Positions 17,448 to 26,755 of a DNA stretch of 64,000 nucleotides are shown piece after piece. Under the pieces are notes generated by a model. The model was not told the DNA's origin. It saw nothing but the letters and a program-made list of their open reading frames with translations, and ran no database searches. Origin of the DNA: Clostridia bacterium (GTDB lineage Bacteria > Bacillota > Clostridia > Christensenellales > Christensenellaceae); assembly GCA_017439085.1 (NCBI GenBank), contig JAFRTU010000016.1, positions 155,179-219,178 on the forward strand, written 5' to 3'. Each line of letters opens with the position of its first letter. The first letter of the stretch is position 1. The translations under genes and the position numbers were made by a program.

Positions 17448-17461
17448 GTAAGGAAGATGAC

Positions 17462-19057
17462 ATGAAATACGGAAGAAAAAGCAGTATCAATACTGCAGAA
17501 CATTCGCCGTTAATGAAGAGGATGATGTCCCTTCTCCTTGCGGCATGTCTTTTATTCGGTCTTTTTTCCTGCAGGAAGGAAGAGACCCCTTCCTCATCAT
17601 TCCATGCAGTCTCCTCTGCCCCGGTCTCTTCTCCTCCCGTCTCATCAGCCGTGCCTTCGCCGGAACCTCATGGATATCCAGCAGAGGGAAGTTTCTTCCT
17701 CGACTACGGGGAGCATTCCGAGGATGACCCCAAGGGAGCCAGGCTGGACCTGAAGCAGAAGGACGGTCATACCGGCATACTCTTCACGATACTATATGAC
17801 ACATATGAGTGGACCTTCAGACAGTATACGGTAAAGAGTCCCGAAGAGAAGGACGGAATCGTGCTCATCGAATTCACGGGCGAGAACGAGCATTTTTCTC
17901 TTTCATGCATGTATGACCATGTAGACGTGGAATACTACTGGGACGGTGCTCTGGATCCCGTGAGCGGCTGTTACGTGAGAGGCGAGATACAGCCTTCAGG
18001 ATACGAGCTTCCTCCCATTCCCGAGCCGGTTTACGATCCGAATACACCTGAAGGAAAGATCGATAAGGCCATAGCTGCTGCCGCAAGGGACGCCCTCATG
18101 AGACCGAAGGATTCCATGCTCACGGAAGAGGACTGCGCAATGGTGCTGTCCATCGACATATCCGAAGAGAGGCTCATCTCCCTCGGCGGTATAGAGTATT
18201 TCACCAATCTGGAAAGCATATATATAGGTTCATCATATCTGAAAGACTTCTCTCCCCTTGCAGCGTTGCCGCATATCGAGAGCATCTCCATCAACTGGTC
18301 ATATTTAGAGACCATACCGGATCTTTCAGGCTGTAAGGAGCTTTCCCGTCTGGAGCTCGTCTGCAATCAGATAAGCGATCTGTCTCCTCTAAGCAGTATA
18401 AGGGGCCTGAGTTTCCTGAATCTTTCGGATAACAACGTCACGAGCATCAGCCCGCTGAAGAACATGACTTCTCTCGAAACGCTGATACTTAAAGGAAATC
18501 CCATTCTGGACTGGGAATGCATATCGGGGAACGGGAAACTAATAGAAGCACTGGACTGTGACTATGAGCTGACTCTTAAGACCATGGAGAAAGCCCGCGA
18601 GATCATAAGCGGGATCATCGATGACGACATGGACGATCTGGAAAAAGAACTGGCCATATATATGAAGATCCATGAGATAGCAGACTATAAGGAGGTACAC
18701 AGGCCTCAGCGTCCGTACGGCTATCAGGTGATAATGGAAGGTACAGGCGTCTGCGGAGATTATTCGGAAGCTGTATCACTTCTCATGAACCTGGCAGGGC
18801 TAAGATGCATCTCCGTCTATTCGGACACTCATGCATGGAACATGATAGAGATCTACGGAAAGTGGTATGAGCTCGACTGCCTGTGGGACGACAACATCGA
18901 ACCGGTCTTCTGGCAGTATCTGAATGTGGGAAGAGAGTTCCTGAAAAGCGATACCGATCACAGCTGTGATCCCTGGAGATATCCGTTTGCTGATTCATCC
19001 ATGCCAAAGCTCGATTATCTGATGCTGTTCCCTCCGGAGGTCATATACGGAGAATAG
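17462..19057 (+). CDS. Leucine-rich-repeat lipoprotein with transglutaminase-like domain
   Basis: About 531 residues. The N-terminus has a long basic n-region, a hydrophobic core and the lipobox LFSC, then a Ser/Pro linker. The middle holds five or so short leucine-rich repeats of the xLxxLxLxxNxIxDLSPL type. The C-terminus is a transglutaminase-like fold with Cys in GVCGDYSE, His in DTHAWNM and Asp in LDCLWDD. It probably sits on the outer face of the membrane and acts on proteins or peptides; the target is unknown. The ATG at 17462 has AAGGAAG upstream. An earlier ATG at 17429 lies inside the preceding terminator and is rejected. The gene is expressed alone. Confidence 0.82.
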   Translation: MKYGRKSSINTAEHSPLMKRMMSLLLAACLLFGLFSCRKEETPSSSFHAVSSAPVSSPPVSSAVPSPEPHGYPAEGSFFLDYGEHSEDDPKGARLDLKQKDGHTGILFTILYDTYEWTFRQYTVKSPEEKDGIVLIEFTGENEHFSLSCMYDHVDVEYYWDGALDPVSGCYVRGEIQPSGYELPPIPEPVYDPNTPEGKIDKAIAAAARDALMRPKDSMLTEEDCAMVLSIDISEERLISLGGIEYFTNLESIYIGSSYLKDFSPLAALPHIESISINWSYLETIPDLSGCKELSRLELVCNQISDLSPLSSIRGLSFLNLSDNNVTSISPLKNMTSLETLILKGNPILDWECISGNGKLIEALDCDYELTLKTMEKAREIISGIIDDDMDDLEKELAIYMKIHEIADYKEVHRPQRPYGYQVIMEGTGVCGDYSEAVSLLMNLAGLRCISVYSDTHAWNMIEIYGKWYELDCLWDDNIEPVFWQYLNVGREFLKSDTDHSCDPWRYPFADSSMPKLDYLMLFPPEVIYGE

Positions 19058-19074
19058 AAAAGAAGGCAAACGAA

Positions 19075-19102
19075 AAAGGGCGGTCCGCTCGGGCCACCCT
19101 TT
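19075..19102. terminator. Bidirectional terminator between convergent genes
   Basis: AAAGGGCGG pairs with CCACCCTTT, with one mismatch, between the LRR lipoprotein and superoxide reductase genes. A- and T-runs flank both sides. Confidence 0.65.
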
Positions 19103-19115
19103 CCTTTTAAGCTTA

Positions 19116-19484
19116 TTATTTCTTCCAGAGTCCGTGGAGGTTGCAGTAAGCGTATGCAGCTACAACTTCGTCTCCGTCGACAATGGCAAATGTCACCTTC
19201 GGCTCGTCTCCGGGATTCAGTACCTTCCTCTGATTTCCCATCTTGGTCTCGAGTGCCACCCACTCGATATAATGCTGTTCGATCATGGGATGAGCCACCT
19301 CACCGACAGTGACCGTCACGATGTTGCCTTCAACTGTATAAACAGGGACATGTTTCTCGACTGCAGCATCCGTGGTCCCGGGGATGATCTCCTTCATGGG
19401 CTTTCCGCAGCAGAATACGGGAGCCTTCGTCTGCTTCACTATGCCGATTATCTGTCCGCATGTCTCACACTGATAAAACTTCAT
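19116..19484 (-). CDS. dfx: Desulfoferrodoxin (superoxide reductase)
   Basis: A 122-residue class I superoxide reductase. The N-terminal desulforedoxin domain keeps its four Cys ligands (CETCG and CCG). The C-terminal SOR centre has the His ligands in EKHVP, AHPM and QHYIEW and the Cys/His pair in YCNLHGLW. It reduces superoxide to peroxide with electrons from rubredoxin and protects anaerobes briefly exposed to oxygen. A GGAGG site lies seven bases before the ATG. It is monocistronic, facing the LRR lipoprotein gene. Confidence 0.95.
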   Translation of the reverse strand: MKFYQCETCGQIIGIVKQTKAPVFCCGKPMKEIIPGTTDAAVEKHVPVYTVEGNIVTVTVGEVAHPMIEQHYIEWVALETKMGNQRKVLNPGDEPKVTFAIVDGDEVVAAYAYCNLHGLWKK

Positions 19485-19555
19485 TTCTTATCCTCCTTAT
19501 TGCTGGATCTTCTCACCTATATTGTATCAGCCATCAGGCAAATTTCCAAATGCCG

Positions 19556-20392
19556 TCACGCTTTTCCTTCGGAACCGCAGAGGAGTATCTTCCTTATGCA
19601 GATCTCCTTTACCGCTTTCCTTGCAGGACCCATGAACTTCTTCGGGTCCATTATCTTCTCGTCCTTAAGCGCTTCCCTCACTGCCTTCGTCGCCTCGAAC
19701 CTCAGTTCCGTAGCGACGTTCACCTTGGCTATCCCAAGCTCTATTGTCTTCTTCACCATATCGTCCGGGATACCGCTCCCTCCGTGGAGCACGAGAGGCA
19801 CGTCTATCCTCTCCCTTATCTCCTTAAGAAGGTCAAAATTGAGTTTCGGAAGTCCCTTGTAGAATCCGTGCACCGTGCCTATCGCAGCTGCGAACATATG
19901 GACTCCCGTCTCTTCTGCAAAGAGTACCGCCTCATCGGGATCAGTATATGATATGACGTTTGAAGTCTCTTCCTTTCCTCCTATGGTGCCGAGCTCCCCT
20001 TCAACCGTGGCCCCGTACGGAGCGGCTATGGAGACGGCTTCTTTCGTCAGTGCTGTGTTATCCCTCAGTGAAAGTGCGCTTCCGTCTATCATGACAGAGT
20101 TGTATCCCTCGTCCAGGGCTTCCCTCACAAGATCAAGGCTGCTGCCATGATCCAGATGCAGGCTCACGGGGATATCCGTTCTTTCTGCAAGCTTCCTCAC
20201 GAGAGCGGACGCCTCATATGTATGGAAATGCTTCAGAGTGGAGGGCGTAGTCTGGATGATAACGGGAGACCTCATCTCCTCACACGCTTCCAGTATGCCC
20301 TGGACCATCTCGAGATCCTCGGCATTGAATGCCGGCACAGCATATCCTCCCATATGGGCCTTCTCTACGTTTACTATGCTGGGTATATACAT
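19556..20392 (-). CDS. Class II fructose/tagatose-bisphosphate aldolase family protein
   Basis: A 278-residue zinc aldolase. The catalytic Asp and zinc His lie in SLHLDHGSS, further ligands in VEGELG, GTVHGFYKG and LHGGSGIP, and the phosphate-binding VNVATEL block follows. The family splits ketose bisphosphates into dihydroxyacetone phosphate and an aldehyde. The ATG at 20392 lies one base after the stop of the PfkB kinase gene, with AAAGGGTG upstream; a GTG at 20401 is less well placed. The kinase and aldolase together look like a two-step sugar phosphate pathway, perhaps fructose, tagatose or an inositol-derived sugar. No transporter gene is attached. Confidence 0.88.
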   Translation of the reverse strand: MYIPSIVNVEKAHMGGYAVPAFNAEDLEMVQGILEACEEMRSPVIIQTTPSTLKHFHTYEASALVRKLAERTDIPVSLHLDHGSSLDLVREALDEGYNSVMIDGSALSLRDNTALTKEAVSIAAPYGATVEGELGTIGGKEETSNVISYTDPDEAVLFAEETGVHMFAAAIGTVHGFYKGLPKLNFDLLKEIRERIDVPLVLHGGSGIPDDMVKKTIELGIAKVNVATELRFEATKAVREALKDEKIMDPKKFMGPARKAVKEICIRKILLCGSEGKA

Positions 20393-20393
20393 C

Positions 20394-21338
20394 TCATTCA
20401 CCCTTTCCGGCCTTCATTTTCTCTATCTTCTCCCAGGTCACTCTTCCCTCCATGGGACCGAATGCCGCAGTATTGATCGCAGCTGCTGCTGAGGCGTTCC
20501 TTAGCGCTTCAAGGCTGTCTTTTCCGAGGAGGAGAGAGACCAGGAACGTTGCATCGAAGGTATCTCCGGCTCCGGTGGCATCCACCGGTTCTATCTCATA
20601 CACTCCGAAGGCAGTCGTGTTGTCCCTCTCATGGCACATGGCTCCGTGCTTTCCGTTCTTAACTACTATATATTTCATTTTGGGATATATGTCGAAATAT
20701 GACTTTACGGCCTCCTCTTCAGTATCCTTTCCCGTGAACTTCATGAGTTCTCCGAGTCCCGGAAGGAATACGGCAGTTTCCTTAAGTATTTCTTCCATCA
20801 GTTCCGATACGGAAGGATCCTTCATGAGCTCAGGCCTGATGTTCGGATCGAAGGATACCCTTGCTCCTTTTGAGACCGCTTTCTTCATGGTGCCGACTAT
20901 GCTCTCCCCAAATGCCCTCTCCGACATCACTGAACAGCCCATTATATGGAAAAATGCCGTATCATCGAGGATCTCCTCATTTCTTAGCCGTCCCTTTACT
21001 GCCGGTGTATTTCCGATGTGAAAGATGAAGCTCCTGTCTCCTGATGAATCATATGATACGAATGCACAGCCCGTTGAACAGGATCTGTCAACTATTACGT
21101 TACTGACGTCCACTCCATCCTCAGCAAGTCTTTCCAGCATCATGTGCCCGAAGGCATCGTCTCCTACTCCGGATATCAGAGCTGATGACAGGCCGAGCCT
21201 CGAAGCCGCATCTATGAAAATAGCGGGTGCACCTGAAGGGAATGGTCCCCTGAAATACCCTGCCTGACCGAGAGGAGAATCCTCCCTGTCCCTCATTATC
21301 TCTACAATGAGTTCGCCCATTGTGACTATCTTTGCCAT
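20394..21338 (-). CDS. PfkB family sugar kinase
   Basis: A 314-residue ribokinase-fold kinase. It opens with the MGELIVEI strand and shows the two PfkB signatures: an N-terminal GVGDDAFGHMM block and DATGAGDTFDATF with the catalytic Asp and anion hole. The NPF-type fructokinases and 2-keto-3-deoxygluconate kinases look similar, so the exact sugar cannot be set. It is the first gene of the pair with the class II aldolase (TGA-G-ATG junction), which makes a ketose or ketose-1-phosphate the likely substrate. Confidence 0.88.
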   Translation of the reverse strand: MAKIVTMGELIVEIMRDREDSPLGQAGYFRGPFPSGAPAIFIDAASRLGLSSALISGVGDDAFGHMMLERLAEDGVDVSNVIVDRSCSTGCAFVSYDSSGDRSFIFHIGNTPAVKGRLRNEEILDDTAFFHIMGCSVMSERAFGESIVGTMKKAVSKGARVSFDPNIRPELMKDPSVSELMEEILKETAVFLPGLGELMKFTGKDTEEEAVKSYFDIYPKMKYIVVKNGKHGAMCHERDNTTAFGVYEIEPVDATGAGDTFDATFLVSLLLGKDSLEALRNASAAAAINTAAFGPMEGRVTWEKIEKMKAGKGE

Positions 21339-21400
21339 GAATGAGTCCTCCGTGGTATCAAGATTGATATCAACTCAAGTATACATCAGATGGACATGAA

Positions 21401-21425
21401 AATGCCCCGTTTTTCTCGGGGCATT
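21401..21425. terminator. Terminator after the AraC/GyrI regulator gene
   Basis: AATGCCCCG pairs with CGGGGCATT around a T-rich loop. Confidence 0.75.
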
Positions 21426-21435
21426 AATATGTCTT

Positions 21436-22311
21436 TTACTCTGTTATTTGGCGTATCTTTTTCACCGGTACCCACATCTCCCCGTATTTGCTCCTGGCTC
21501 TCTCGCCATAATCGTAGTGCTTTTCAATGAGGGTATTTCCGGCAAGCTCGTATTCCGGATGCTCGGTGAACCATTCCCTGAAGATCCTGGTCCTGAGCAT
21601 GCTCTTCATCTTGTAGTCGCTCTCCTTGTATCCGAATACTGCCCACTCTCCGCCGGGGACGCTGAACATCGGAAAGTCGAACGTGACCGCGCCTTCTTTG
21701 AGAAGACCGGCCAGCACGAACTGAAGGTACTGTTCGTTTCCCGGAAGCTCGATTATCAGGATATACTCTCCGACCCTGAACTCCCTTATGGTCCTGCCCC
21801 TCTCGTCCTCCTGCTGCATCGCAGCATATGTCTCGTCGAAGAAGTCCATTATCACCTGAGCGCTCGATTCGTACGGCACGAACCTAGGGATCCCTGCAAA
21901 GGTCATCGTATCCTTCTTTTCGATCCTGTATTCAAGGCTCTCTCCCCCTGATACGGTTATCATGATATGGAACGGAAGAAAGCTCCTTATCTTTTCGGGA
22001 TTGCTCTTCATCTCGTTGATGTTGCAGCCGTGGAACTGCTTGAACGCTCTTGAGAAACTCTCCATAGAGGCATAACCGTATTTCGCATATATCTCTTCGA
22101 CTCTTACGCCGCTCACCACTTCAAGTGCAGCAAGATAGAGCCTCCTGTATCTGAGATATGTGGTGGTGGTCATTCCGGTTATCAGCTGGAATGTCTTTTC
22201 TGCATGGTATCCGATCGGTTCACCGCGGATCTCATCCACGTCATCTCCTGACATCACAATACTGTTCTCCAGCATATCGATTATCTTCTTAAGGGTCTCG
22301 ACCTGTCTCAT
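21436..22311 (-). CDS. AraC-type regulator with GyrI-like effector domain
   Basis: A 291-residue protein. Residues 1-105 hold two AraC helix-turn-helix motifs (ITGMTTTTYLRYRRLYLAAL, then AKYGYASMESFSRAFKQFHG). Residues 130-291 form a GyrI-like small-molecule-binding fold ending in WVPVKK. Such proteins sense lipophilic cations or antibiotics and control efflux or detoxification genes. The DNA-binding part is at the N-terminus, as in Rob/MarA relatives with effector domains. A GGAGG site precedes the ATG. It is transcribed alone; its target is not evident from the neighbours. A second gene of the same build lies at 39693-40580. Confidence 0.85.
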   Translation of the reverse strand: MRQVETLKKIIDMLENSIVMSGDDVDEIRGEPIGYHAEKTFQLITGMTTTTYLRYRRLYLAALEVVSGVRVEEIYAKYGYASMESFSRAFKQFHGCNINEMKSNPEKIRSFLPFHIMITVSGGESLEYRIEKKDTMTFAGIPRFVPYESSAQVIMDFFDETYAAMQQEDERGRTIREFRVGEYILIIELPGNEQYLQFVLAGLLKEGAVTFDFPMFSVPGGEWAVFGYKESDYKMKSMLRTRIFREWFTEHPEYELAGNTLIEKHYDYGERARSKYGEMWVPVKKIRQITE

Positions 22312-22400
22312 CTTTTCCTCCGTTTTCAGAGTGTCGGAATGATACTATCATACCTCTGTGAGACAGTTCCAATCATTTTTTCATATCGTTCGAGTATCAA

Positions 22401-22434
22401 AAAGGATACCTTCCCTACGGAAGATATCCCTTTG
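22401..22434 (-). terminator. Terminator after nfnB
   Basis: On the minus strand GGATATCTT pairs with an AAGGTATCC-type arm around GTAGGG and is followed by TTTTT. Confidence 0.7.
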
Positions 22435-22450
22435 TATTCGCAATTTTCTC

Positions 22451-23857
22451 TTAATTCATGAGGTATTCGTCTATAGCCTTGGCAGCCACCTTGCCCGCTC
22501 CCATCGCGGATATCACGGTAGCAGCTCCGGTCACGGCATCTCCTCCGGCATATACAGCTTTTCTCGATGTGAGGCCGTCCTCGTTCACCACTATTCCTCC
22601 GCGGCGGTTGACTTCAAGGCCTTCTGTGGTGTTCTTGATGAGCGGGTTCGGAGAGGTGCCTATCGCCATTATGACCGTATCCACGTCGAGCTCGAATTCC
22701 GAACCCTCCACCGGCACAGGTCTCCTCCTGCCTCTCTCGTCAGGCTCTCCGAGCTCCATCCTGATGCACCTCATGCCTGTAACGAAGCCGTTTTTCGGAT
22801 TCCTCGGATCTTCCGGGTCGTTGAAGCCGATGATCTCGACCGGGTTATTTAAAAGTCTGAAGTCTATTCCCTCCTCGATGGCATGCTCCACTTCCTCTTT
22901 TCTTGCAGGAAGCTCCTCCATGCTCCTTCTGTATACGATATATACCTTCTCGGCCCCGAGCCTCAGTGCAGTTCTTGCAGCGTCCATGGCGACGTTTCCG
23001 CCTCCGACCACTGCGACTCTTCCGCCCTTCATTATCGGGGTGTTAGGATCATCCCTGTATGCTTTCATGAGGTTGCTCCTGGTGAGGAACTCGTTTGCCG
23101 AATAAACTCCCTTATATGCCTCTCCGGGGATGTTCATGAAGTTCGGAAGTCCTGCTCCGGAGCCGATGAACACTGCCTCATATCCCGCGTCAAACAGCTC
23201 GTCCACGGTCAATGTCTTTCCTATGACAACGTTGGTCTCTATATCCACTCCGAGATCCTTAAGGGTCTCGACTTCCTTAGCGACTATTGCCTTAGGGAGA
23301 CGGAACTCGGGGATGCCGTATACGAGCACTCCTCCTGCTGTGTGAAGAGCCTCAAATACGGATACCTTGTATCCCTTCTTTGCGAGGTCTCCGGCGCATG
23401 TAAGTCCAGAAGGACCGGAACCAACTATGGCCACCTTATGTCCGTTCCATTCCGGGGCCACGGGCTTTTCGGTGCTATTGGCGTTATGATAGTCGGCCAC
23501 GAACCTCTCGAGCCTTCCTATTCCCACGGGTTCGAAGCGGACTCCCATGGTGCATTTGCTCTCGCACTGGGACTCCTGGGGGCATACCCTTCCGCAGACT
23601 GCGGGGAGGGACGAGCTCTTAGTGATGATCGAATATGCTCCTTCGTAATCCCTTTCCTTTATCCTCGATATGAATTCCGGGATGCTGATGTTGACCGGGC
23701 ATCCCGACACGCACGGTCTGTTCTTACAGTTAAGGCATCTCATGGCCTCGGAGACGGCTGTCTCCTCATCATACCCAAGAGCGACTTCGCTGAAGTTATG
23801 CGCCCTTATCTCCGGAGCCTGTGAAGGCATCTCATGCTTTTTAGGATCCATAGCCAT
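22451..23857 (-). CDS. nfnB: NADPH-dependent oxidoreductase, GltD/NfnB-like flavoprotein
   Basis: A 468-residue GltD-type FAD protein. The N-terminal Cys clusters (CLNCKNRPC..GCP, later CGRVCP and CESKC) bind two 4Fe-4S centres. GSGPSGLTCAG binds FAD and VVGGGNVAMDAA binds NADPH. In Clostridia this protein, paired with an FNR-like subunit, forms NfnAB, which couples ferredoxin and NADH oxidation to NADP reduction by flavin-based electron bifurcation. The FNR-like gene lies two bases upstream here, which supports NfnB over a stand-alone glutamate synthase small subunit. No GltB-type large subunit gene is nearby. Confidence 0.82.
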   Translation of the reverse strand: MAMDPKKHEMPSQAPEIRAHNFSEVALGYDEETAVSEAMRCLNCKNRPCVSGCPVNISIPEFISRIKERDYEGAYSIITKSSSLPAVCGRVCPQESQCESKCTMGVRFEPVGIGRLERFVADYHNANSTEKPVAPEWNGHKVAIVGSGPSGLTCAGDLAKKGYKVSVFEALHTAGGVLVYGIPEFRLPKAIVAKEVETLKDLGVDIETNVVIGKTLTVDELFDAGYEAVFIGSGAGLPNFMNIPGEAYKGVYSANEFLTRSNLMKAYRDDPNTPIMKGGRVAVVGGGNVAMDAARTALRLGAEKVYIVYRRSMEELPARKEEVEHAIEEGIDFRLLNNPVEIIGFNDPEDPRNPKNGFVTGMRCIRMELGEPDERGRRRPVPVEGSEFELDVDTVIMAIGTSPNPLIKNTTEGLEVNRRGGIVVNEDGLTSRKAVYAGGDAVTGAATVISAMGAGKVAAKAIDEYLMN

Positions 23858-23859
23858 GG

Positions 23860-24714
23860 TTATCTCCTTTCCTGGGCGAAGAGATTACAGGTCTTTTCAT
23901 ACGCATGTCTCTCATAGTCCATGTACATCCTGCCTCTCGACATCGCCTCGTCGAAATCAATCTCGTAGCCGTTGAAGTCAGGCCCGTCAACGCAGGCGAA
24001 CTTCGTGATCTTCTCCCCGTTCCTGCTAAGGGTGAGCCTGCAGCCTCCGCACATTCCCGTTCCGTCTATCATTATCGGGTTCATGGATGCAATTACCGGC
24101 ACCTCGAAGGGCTTGCAGGTGAGCACTACGAACTTCATCATTATGAGCGGTCCTATGGTGATCACGGTATCGAAGGTCTCTCCGTTCTCCAGCATCTCCT
24201 TAAGGGGAACGGTGACGTTTCCCTGTCTTGCATACGAACCGTCGTCGGTCATCACTATGAGCCTGTCGGAGCATGATCTGAAGTCATCCTCAAGTATGAG
24301 GAGATCCTTTGTCCTGAAGCCGATAATGCTCGTCACTTCCGCTCCCATGTCATGGAGAGCCTGGGCTATCGGAAGAGCTATGGCACATCCGACTCCGCCT
24401 CCGACTATACAGACCTTCTTAAGGCCTTCGAGCTCAGTCGCCTGTCCCAATGGTCCTACGAAATCCTGAATGTATTCTCCCTCTTTTTTTGTGTTCAGAA
24501 GGAACGTAGTGGCACCGACTATCTGGAATATTATCTTTACGGTCCCTTCTTTGGGATCCGTTCCTGCCACTGTGAGCGGTATCCTCTCTCCTTCATCGGT
24601 CACACGGAGTATTATGAACTGTCCCGGTCTGGCCTTCCTGGCCACGAGGGGAGCTTCTATCTCCATCTGGGTGACGGTGGGGTTCAGTTCCTTTTTCCTG
24701 ACTATCCTGTACAT
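23860..24714 (-). CDS. nfnA: FNR-like FAD/2Fe-2S subunit, NfnA
   Basis: A 284-residue ferredoxin-NADP reductase fold: FAD-binding RPGQFIILR, nucleotide-binding CIVGGGVGCAIALPIA, and a C-terminal Cys set (GTGMCGGC, then KFACVDGPDF) for a 2Fe-2S cluster. It is the small subunit of the bifurcating NADH-dependent reduced ferredoxin:NADP oxidoreductase. The ATG at 24714 has GGAG six bases upstream, better than the GTG one codon earlier. It is the first gene of the nfnAB operon. The same fold occurs in the dihydroorotate dehydrogenase electron-transfer subunit, but no pyrD is present and NfnB follows directly. Confidence 0.82.
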   Translation of the reverse strand: MYRIVRKKELNPTVTQMEIEAPLVARKARPGQFIILRVTDEGERIPLTVAGTDPKEGTVKIIFQIVGATTFLLNTKKEGEYIQDFVGPLGQATELEGLKKVCIVGGGVGCAIALPIAQALHDMGAEVTSIIGFRTKDLLILEDDFRSCSDRLIVMTDDGSYARQGNVTVPLKEMLENGETFDTVITIGPLIMMKFVVLTCKPFEVPVIASMNPIMIDGTGMCGGCRLTLSRNGEKITKFACVDGPDFNGYEIDFDEAMSRGRMYMDYERHAYEKTCNLFAQERR

Positions 24715-24800
24715 CACTTTCTCCTTTCGGTCTCATATGAGAATGGACTCTATCTTTTAGATTATACTACCATTTAAAGACGGCCCTCAATGTTCGGGAA

Positions 24801-24826
24801 CAAAAAAAGGACTCCCCGCGGAGTCC
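24801..24826 (-). terminator. Terminator after the VOC gene
   Basis: GGACTCC (24809-24815) pairs with GGAGTCC (24820-24826); a seven-A run gives the U-tract on the minus strand. Confidence 0.85.
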
Positions 24827-24844
24827 ATTTTATATTCACTGTTT

Positions 24845-25225
24845 TTACAGCATCTCTGAAAATTCGACCTTTTCATTGTTGGGTCCGAGCACCGTGAAAT
24901 ATCTGATTCCGTTGTCCCAGAACGGAAGGCTTCCTTCCTCAACGATGTTGAAGCCCTTTTCCACTGCATAGGCGTGCAGCGCGTCCAGATCCTCCACGTC
25001 AAGAGCGATATGGTCTATGGCTCCCGGAAGCTTCTCCCCCTCTTCAGCCTCGTAGATCTCTATCACGAGACCGCCCTTCTCCATGAAGCGTACGTAAGTG
25101 CCGTTGTTGGGATTAAAGAACCTTCCCTTAAGAGTGAAGCCGATAGTCTCATAGAACTCTACTGTCTCATCGGTCCTTACGGACGGCAGTCCAATATGCT
25201 GGAGTCCGTGTATCTTTTCAAACAT
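24845..25225 (-). CDS. VOC family protein (glyoxalase/bleomycin-resistance fold)
   Basis: A 126-residue vicinal-oxygen-chelate protein with two beta-alpha-beta-beta-beta modules. The metal-ligand positions fit: His in LQHIGLP, Glu in LVIEIYE, His in AIDHIALDV and Glu in EKVEFSE. Members include glyoxalase I, dioxygenases and drug-binding proteins, and the specific reaction cannot be read. It stands alone between nfnA and aspA, with its own terminator. Confidence 0.82.
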   Translation of the reverse strand: MFEKIHGLQHIGLPSVRTDETVEFYETIGFTLKGRFFNPNNGTYVRFMEKGGLVIEIYEAEEGEKLPGAIDHIALDVEDLDALHAYAVEKGFNIVEEGSLPFWDNGIRYFTVLGPNNEKVEFSEML

Positions 25226-25270
25226 GAACCTTTTCCCCTTTATTCTTTAGTGTATCTATATTATAACCCT

Positions 25271-26680
25271 TTATTTCAGTTCTTCGAATCCCGGTTTCGT
25301 AAGCCTGTACGGATCCATTATCTGATCCAGCTGGTCCTCATTCAGGATCTTATTGTCGAGTATGAGCTTACGGAGCGAGACGTTCGTGGCAAGGGCCTCC
25401 TTTGCGATCTTGGCCGATGCGGTGTATCCGATGTACGGGTTAAGGGCGGTGACCATTCCGACGCTCTGGTCCAGAAGTTCCCTGCACTTCTCCTCGTTCG
25501 CGGTGATGCCGTCCACGCAGTTAAGGATAAAGGTGTCGACTCCGTTCCTCAGTATGTCTATGGACTGGAAGAGAGAATAGAACACTATCGGCTCAAAGGC
25601 GTTGAGCTCCAGCTGTCCGGCTTCGACAGCCATGGAGATGGTGACATCGTTTCCGACTATCCTGAAGGCTATCTGGTTCACCACCTCAGGAATGACCGGG
25701 TTCACCTTTCCGGGCATTATCGAGGAACCGTTCTGCTTTGCTGGGAGATTGATCTCTCCGAAGCCCGTTCTCGGTCCCGAACCCATGAGACGGAGGTCAT
25801 TCGATATCTTGGAAAGAGCGAGTGCACAGTCTTTTATGGAGCTCGAGATGGCAGAGAAGCAGTCGATGTTCTGAGTGGCGTCGATGAGGTCGTCGGACTG
25901 TCTGAATCCTACTCCGGTGACAGCCGTGAGGACATCGGCTATAGTGTCGAAATACTGCTGGTTGGCGTTGATGCCGGTACCTATTGCAGTTCCTCCCATG
26001 TTTATGAAGTGCATCTCCTCTTCGACCCTGTTGATCCTCGTGATGCACCTTTTTACTGCAGAGGCATATGCTCCGAATTCCTGTCCGAGCCTTATCGGCA
26101 CTGCATCCTCGAGCTGGGTACGCCCCATCTTAAGGACCTTGTCGAATTCCTTTGCCTTGTTGCTGAAGGATCTCTGGAGATTCGTGAGGCTCTTCTTGAG
26201 TCCTGCAAGAAGAGTTATTACCGTCATCTTCCCCGCTGTCGGGATAACGTCGTTTGTGGACTGGCCGCGGTTCACGTCGTCGTTAGGATGCACGATATCA
26301 TAGTCCCCGCAGTTTCCCCCGAGGATCTTTATTGCTATGTTGGCTATGACCTCGTTGGCATTCATGTTCATGGACGTTCCCGCTCCGCCCTGGATCGGGT
26401 CCACTATGAACTGGTCATGATACTGTCCCTTTATTATTAGAGAACAGGCATCGACTATCGCTTCTCCGACCTTCTTGTCGAGGTTGTGAGCTCTCATGTT
26501 GGCTATGGCGCAGGCCTGCTTCAGATATGCAAGGCTGTTTATCATCTCGGGATGCATCCTCTGCCCCGTGATATCGAAGTTTTCGAGGGCCCTCAAGGAC
26601 TGTACGCCGTAGTATGCGTCGGTCGGGACCTGCTTCGTGCCTATGGAATCCGCTTCAAGACGATATGTTCTGTTATCCAT
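25271..26680 (-). CDS. aspA: Aspartate ammonia-lyase
   Basis: A 469-residue fumarase/aspartase superfamily enzyme carrying the signature GSSIMPGKVNPV and the aspartase-like start RLEADSIGTKQVPTDAYYG. It converts L-aspartate to fumarate and ammonia. Fumarase C shares the signature, but the N-terminus and the AYVKQ-less LQLEDAVP region favour aspartase. The ATG at 26680 has AAGGATGG upstream; earlier in-frame ATGs lie in the promoter region. A LysR-type gene is divergently transcribed 106 bases away, with an AT-rich dyad between them, so the two are probably a regulator and its target. Confidence 0.9.
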   Translation of the reverse strand: MDNRTYRLEADSIGTKQVPTDAYYGVQSLRALENFDITGQRMHPEMINSLAYLKQACAIANMRAHNLDKKVGEAIVDACSLIIKGQYHDQFIVDPIQGGAGTSMNMNANEVIANIAIKILGGNCGDYDIVHPNDDVNRGQSTNDVIPTAGKMTVITLLAGLKKSLTNLQRSFSNKAKEFDKVLKMGRTQLEDAVPIRLGQEFGAYASAVKRCITRINRVEEEMHFINMGGTAIGTGINANQQYFDTIADVLTAVTGVGFRQSDDLIDATQNIDCFSAISSSIKDCALALSKISNDLRLMGSGPRTGFGEINLPAKQNGSSIMPGKVNPVIPEVVNQIAFRIVGNDVTISMAVEAGQLELNAFEPIVFYSLFQSIDILRNGVDTFILNCVDGITANEEKCRELLDQSVGMVTALNPYIGYTASAKIAKEALATNVSLRKLILDNKILNEDQLDQIMDPYRLTKPGFEELK

Positions 26681-26729
26681 GATATCCCATCCTTCAGATA
26701 ATCTTTCAATATGAGTATACACTCGGAAC

Positions 26730-26755
26730 AGTATATATTAAAATATATATATACT
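26730..26755. promoter_or_regulatory. AT-rich dyad between aspA and the LysR gene
   Basis: AGTATATAT (26730-26738) pairs with ATATATACT (26747-26755). The palindrome lies midway between the divergent starts and is a natural LysR-type operator candidate covering the promoter of one or both genes. Confidence 0.5.

Noticed and set aside
17429..17461. Earlier ATG for the LRR-transglutaminase lipoprotein
   Set aside because: Although GGGAGG lies in front of it, both that site and the ATG are part of the terminator hairpin of the aldo/keto reductase gene.
24974..26440. 488-codon plus-strand frame opposite aspA
   Set aside because: It is antisense to aspA, which has the full aspartase signature, and its own product shows no recognisable domain or ribosome site. 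Similar long antisense frames (22883-23824, 27857-28891, 10738-11667) were dropped for the same reason.
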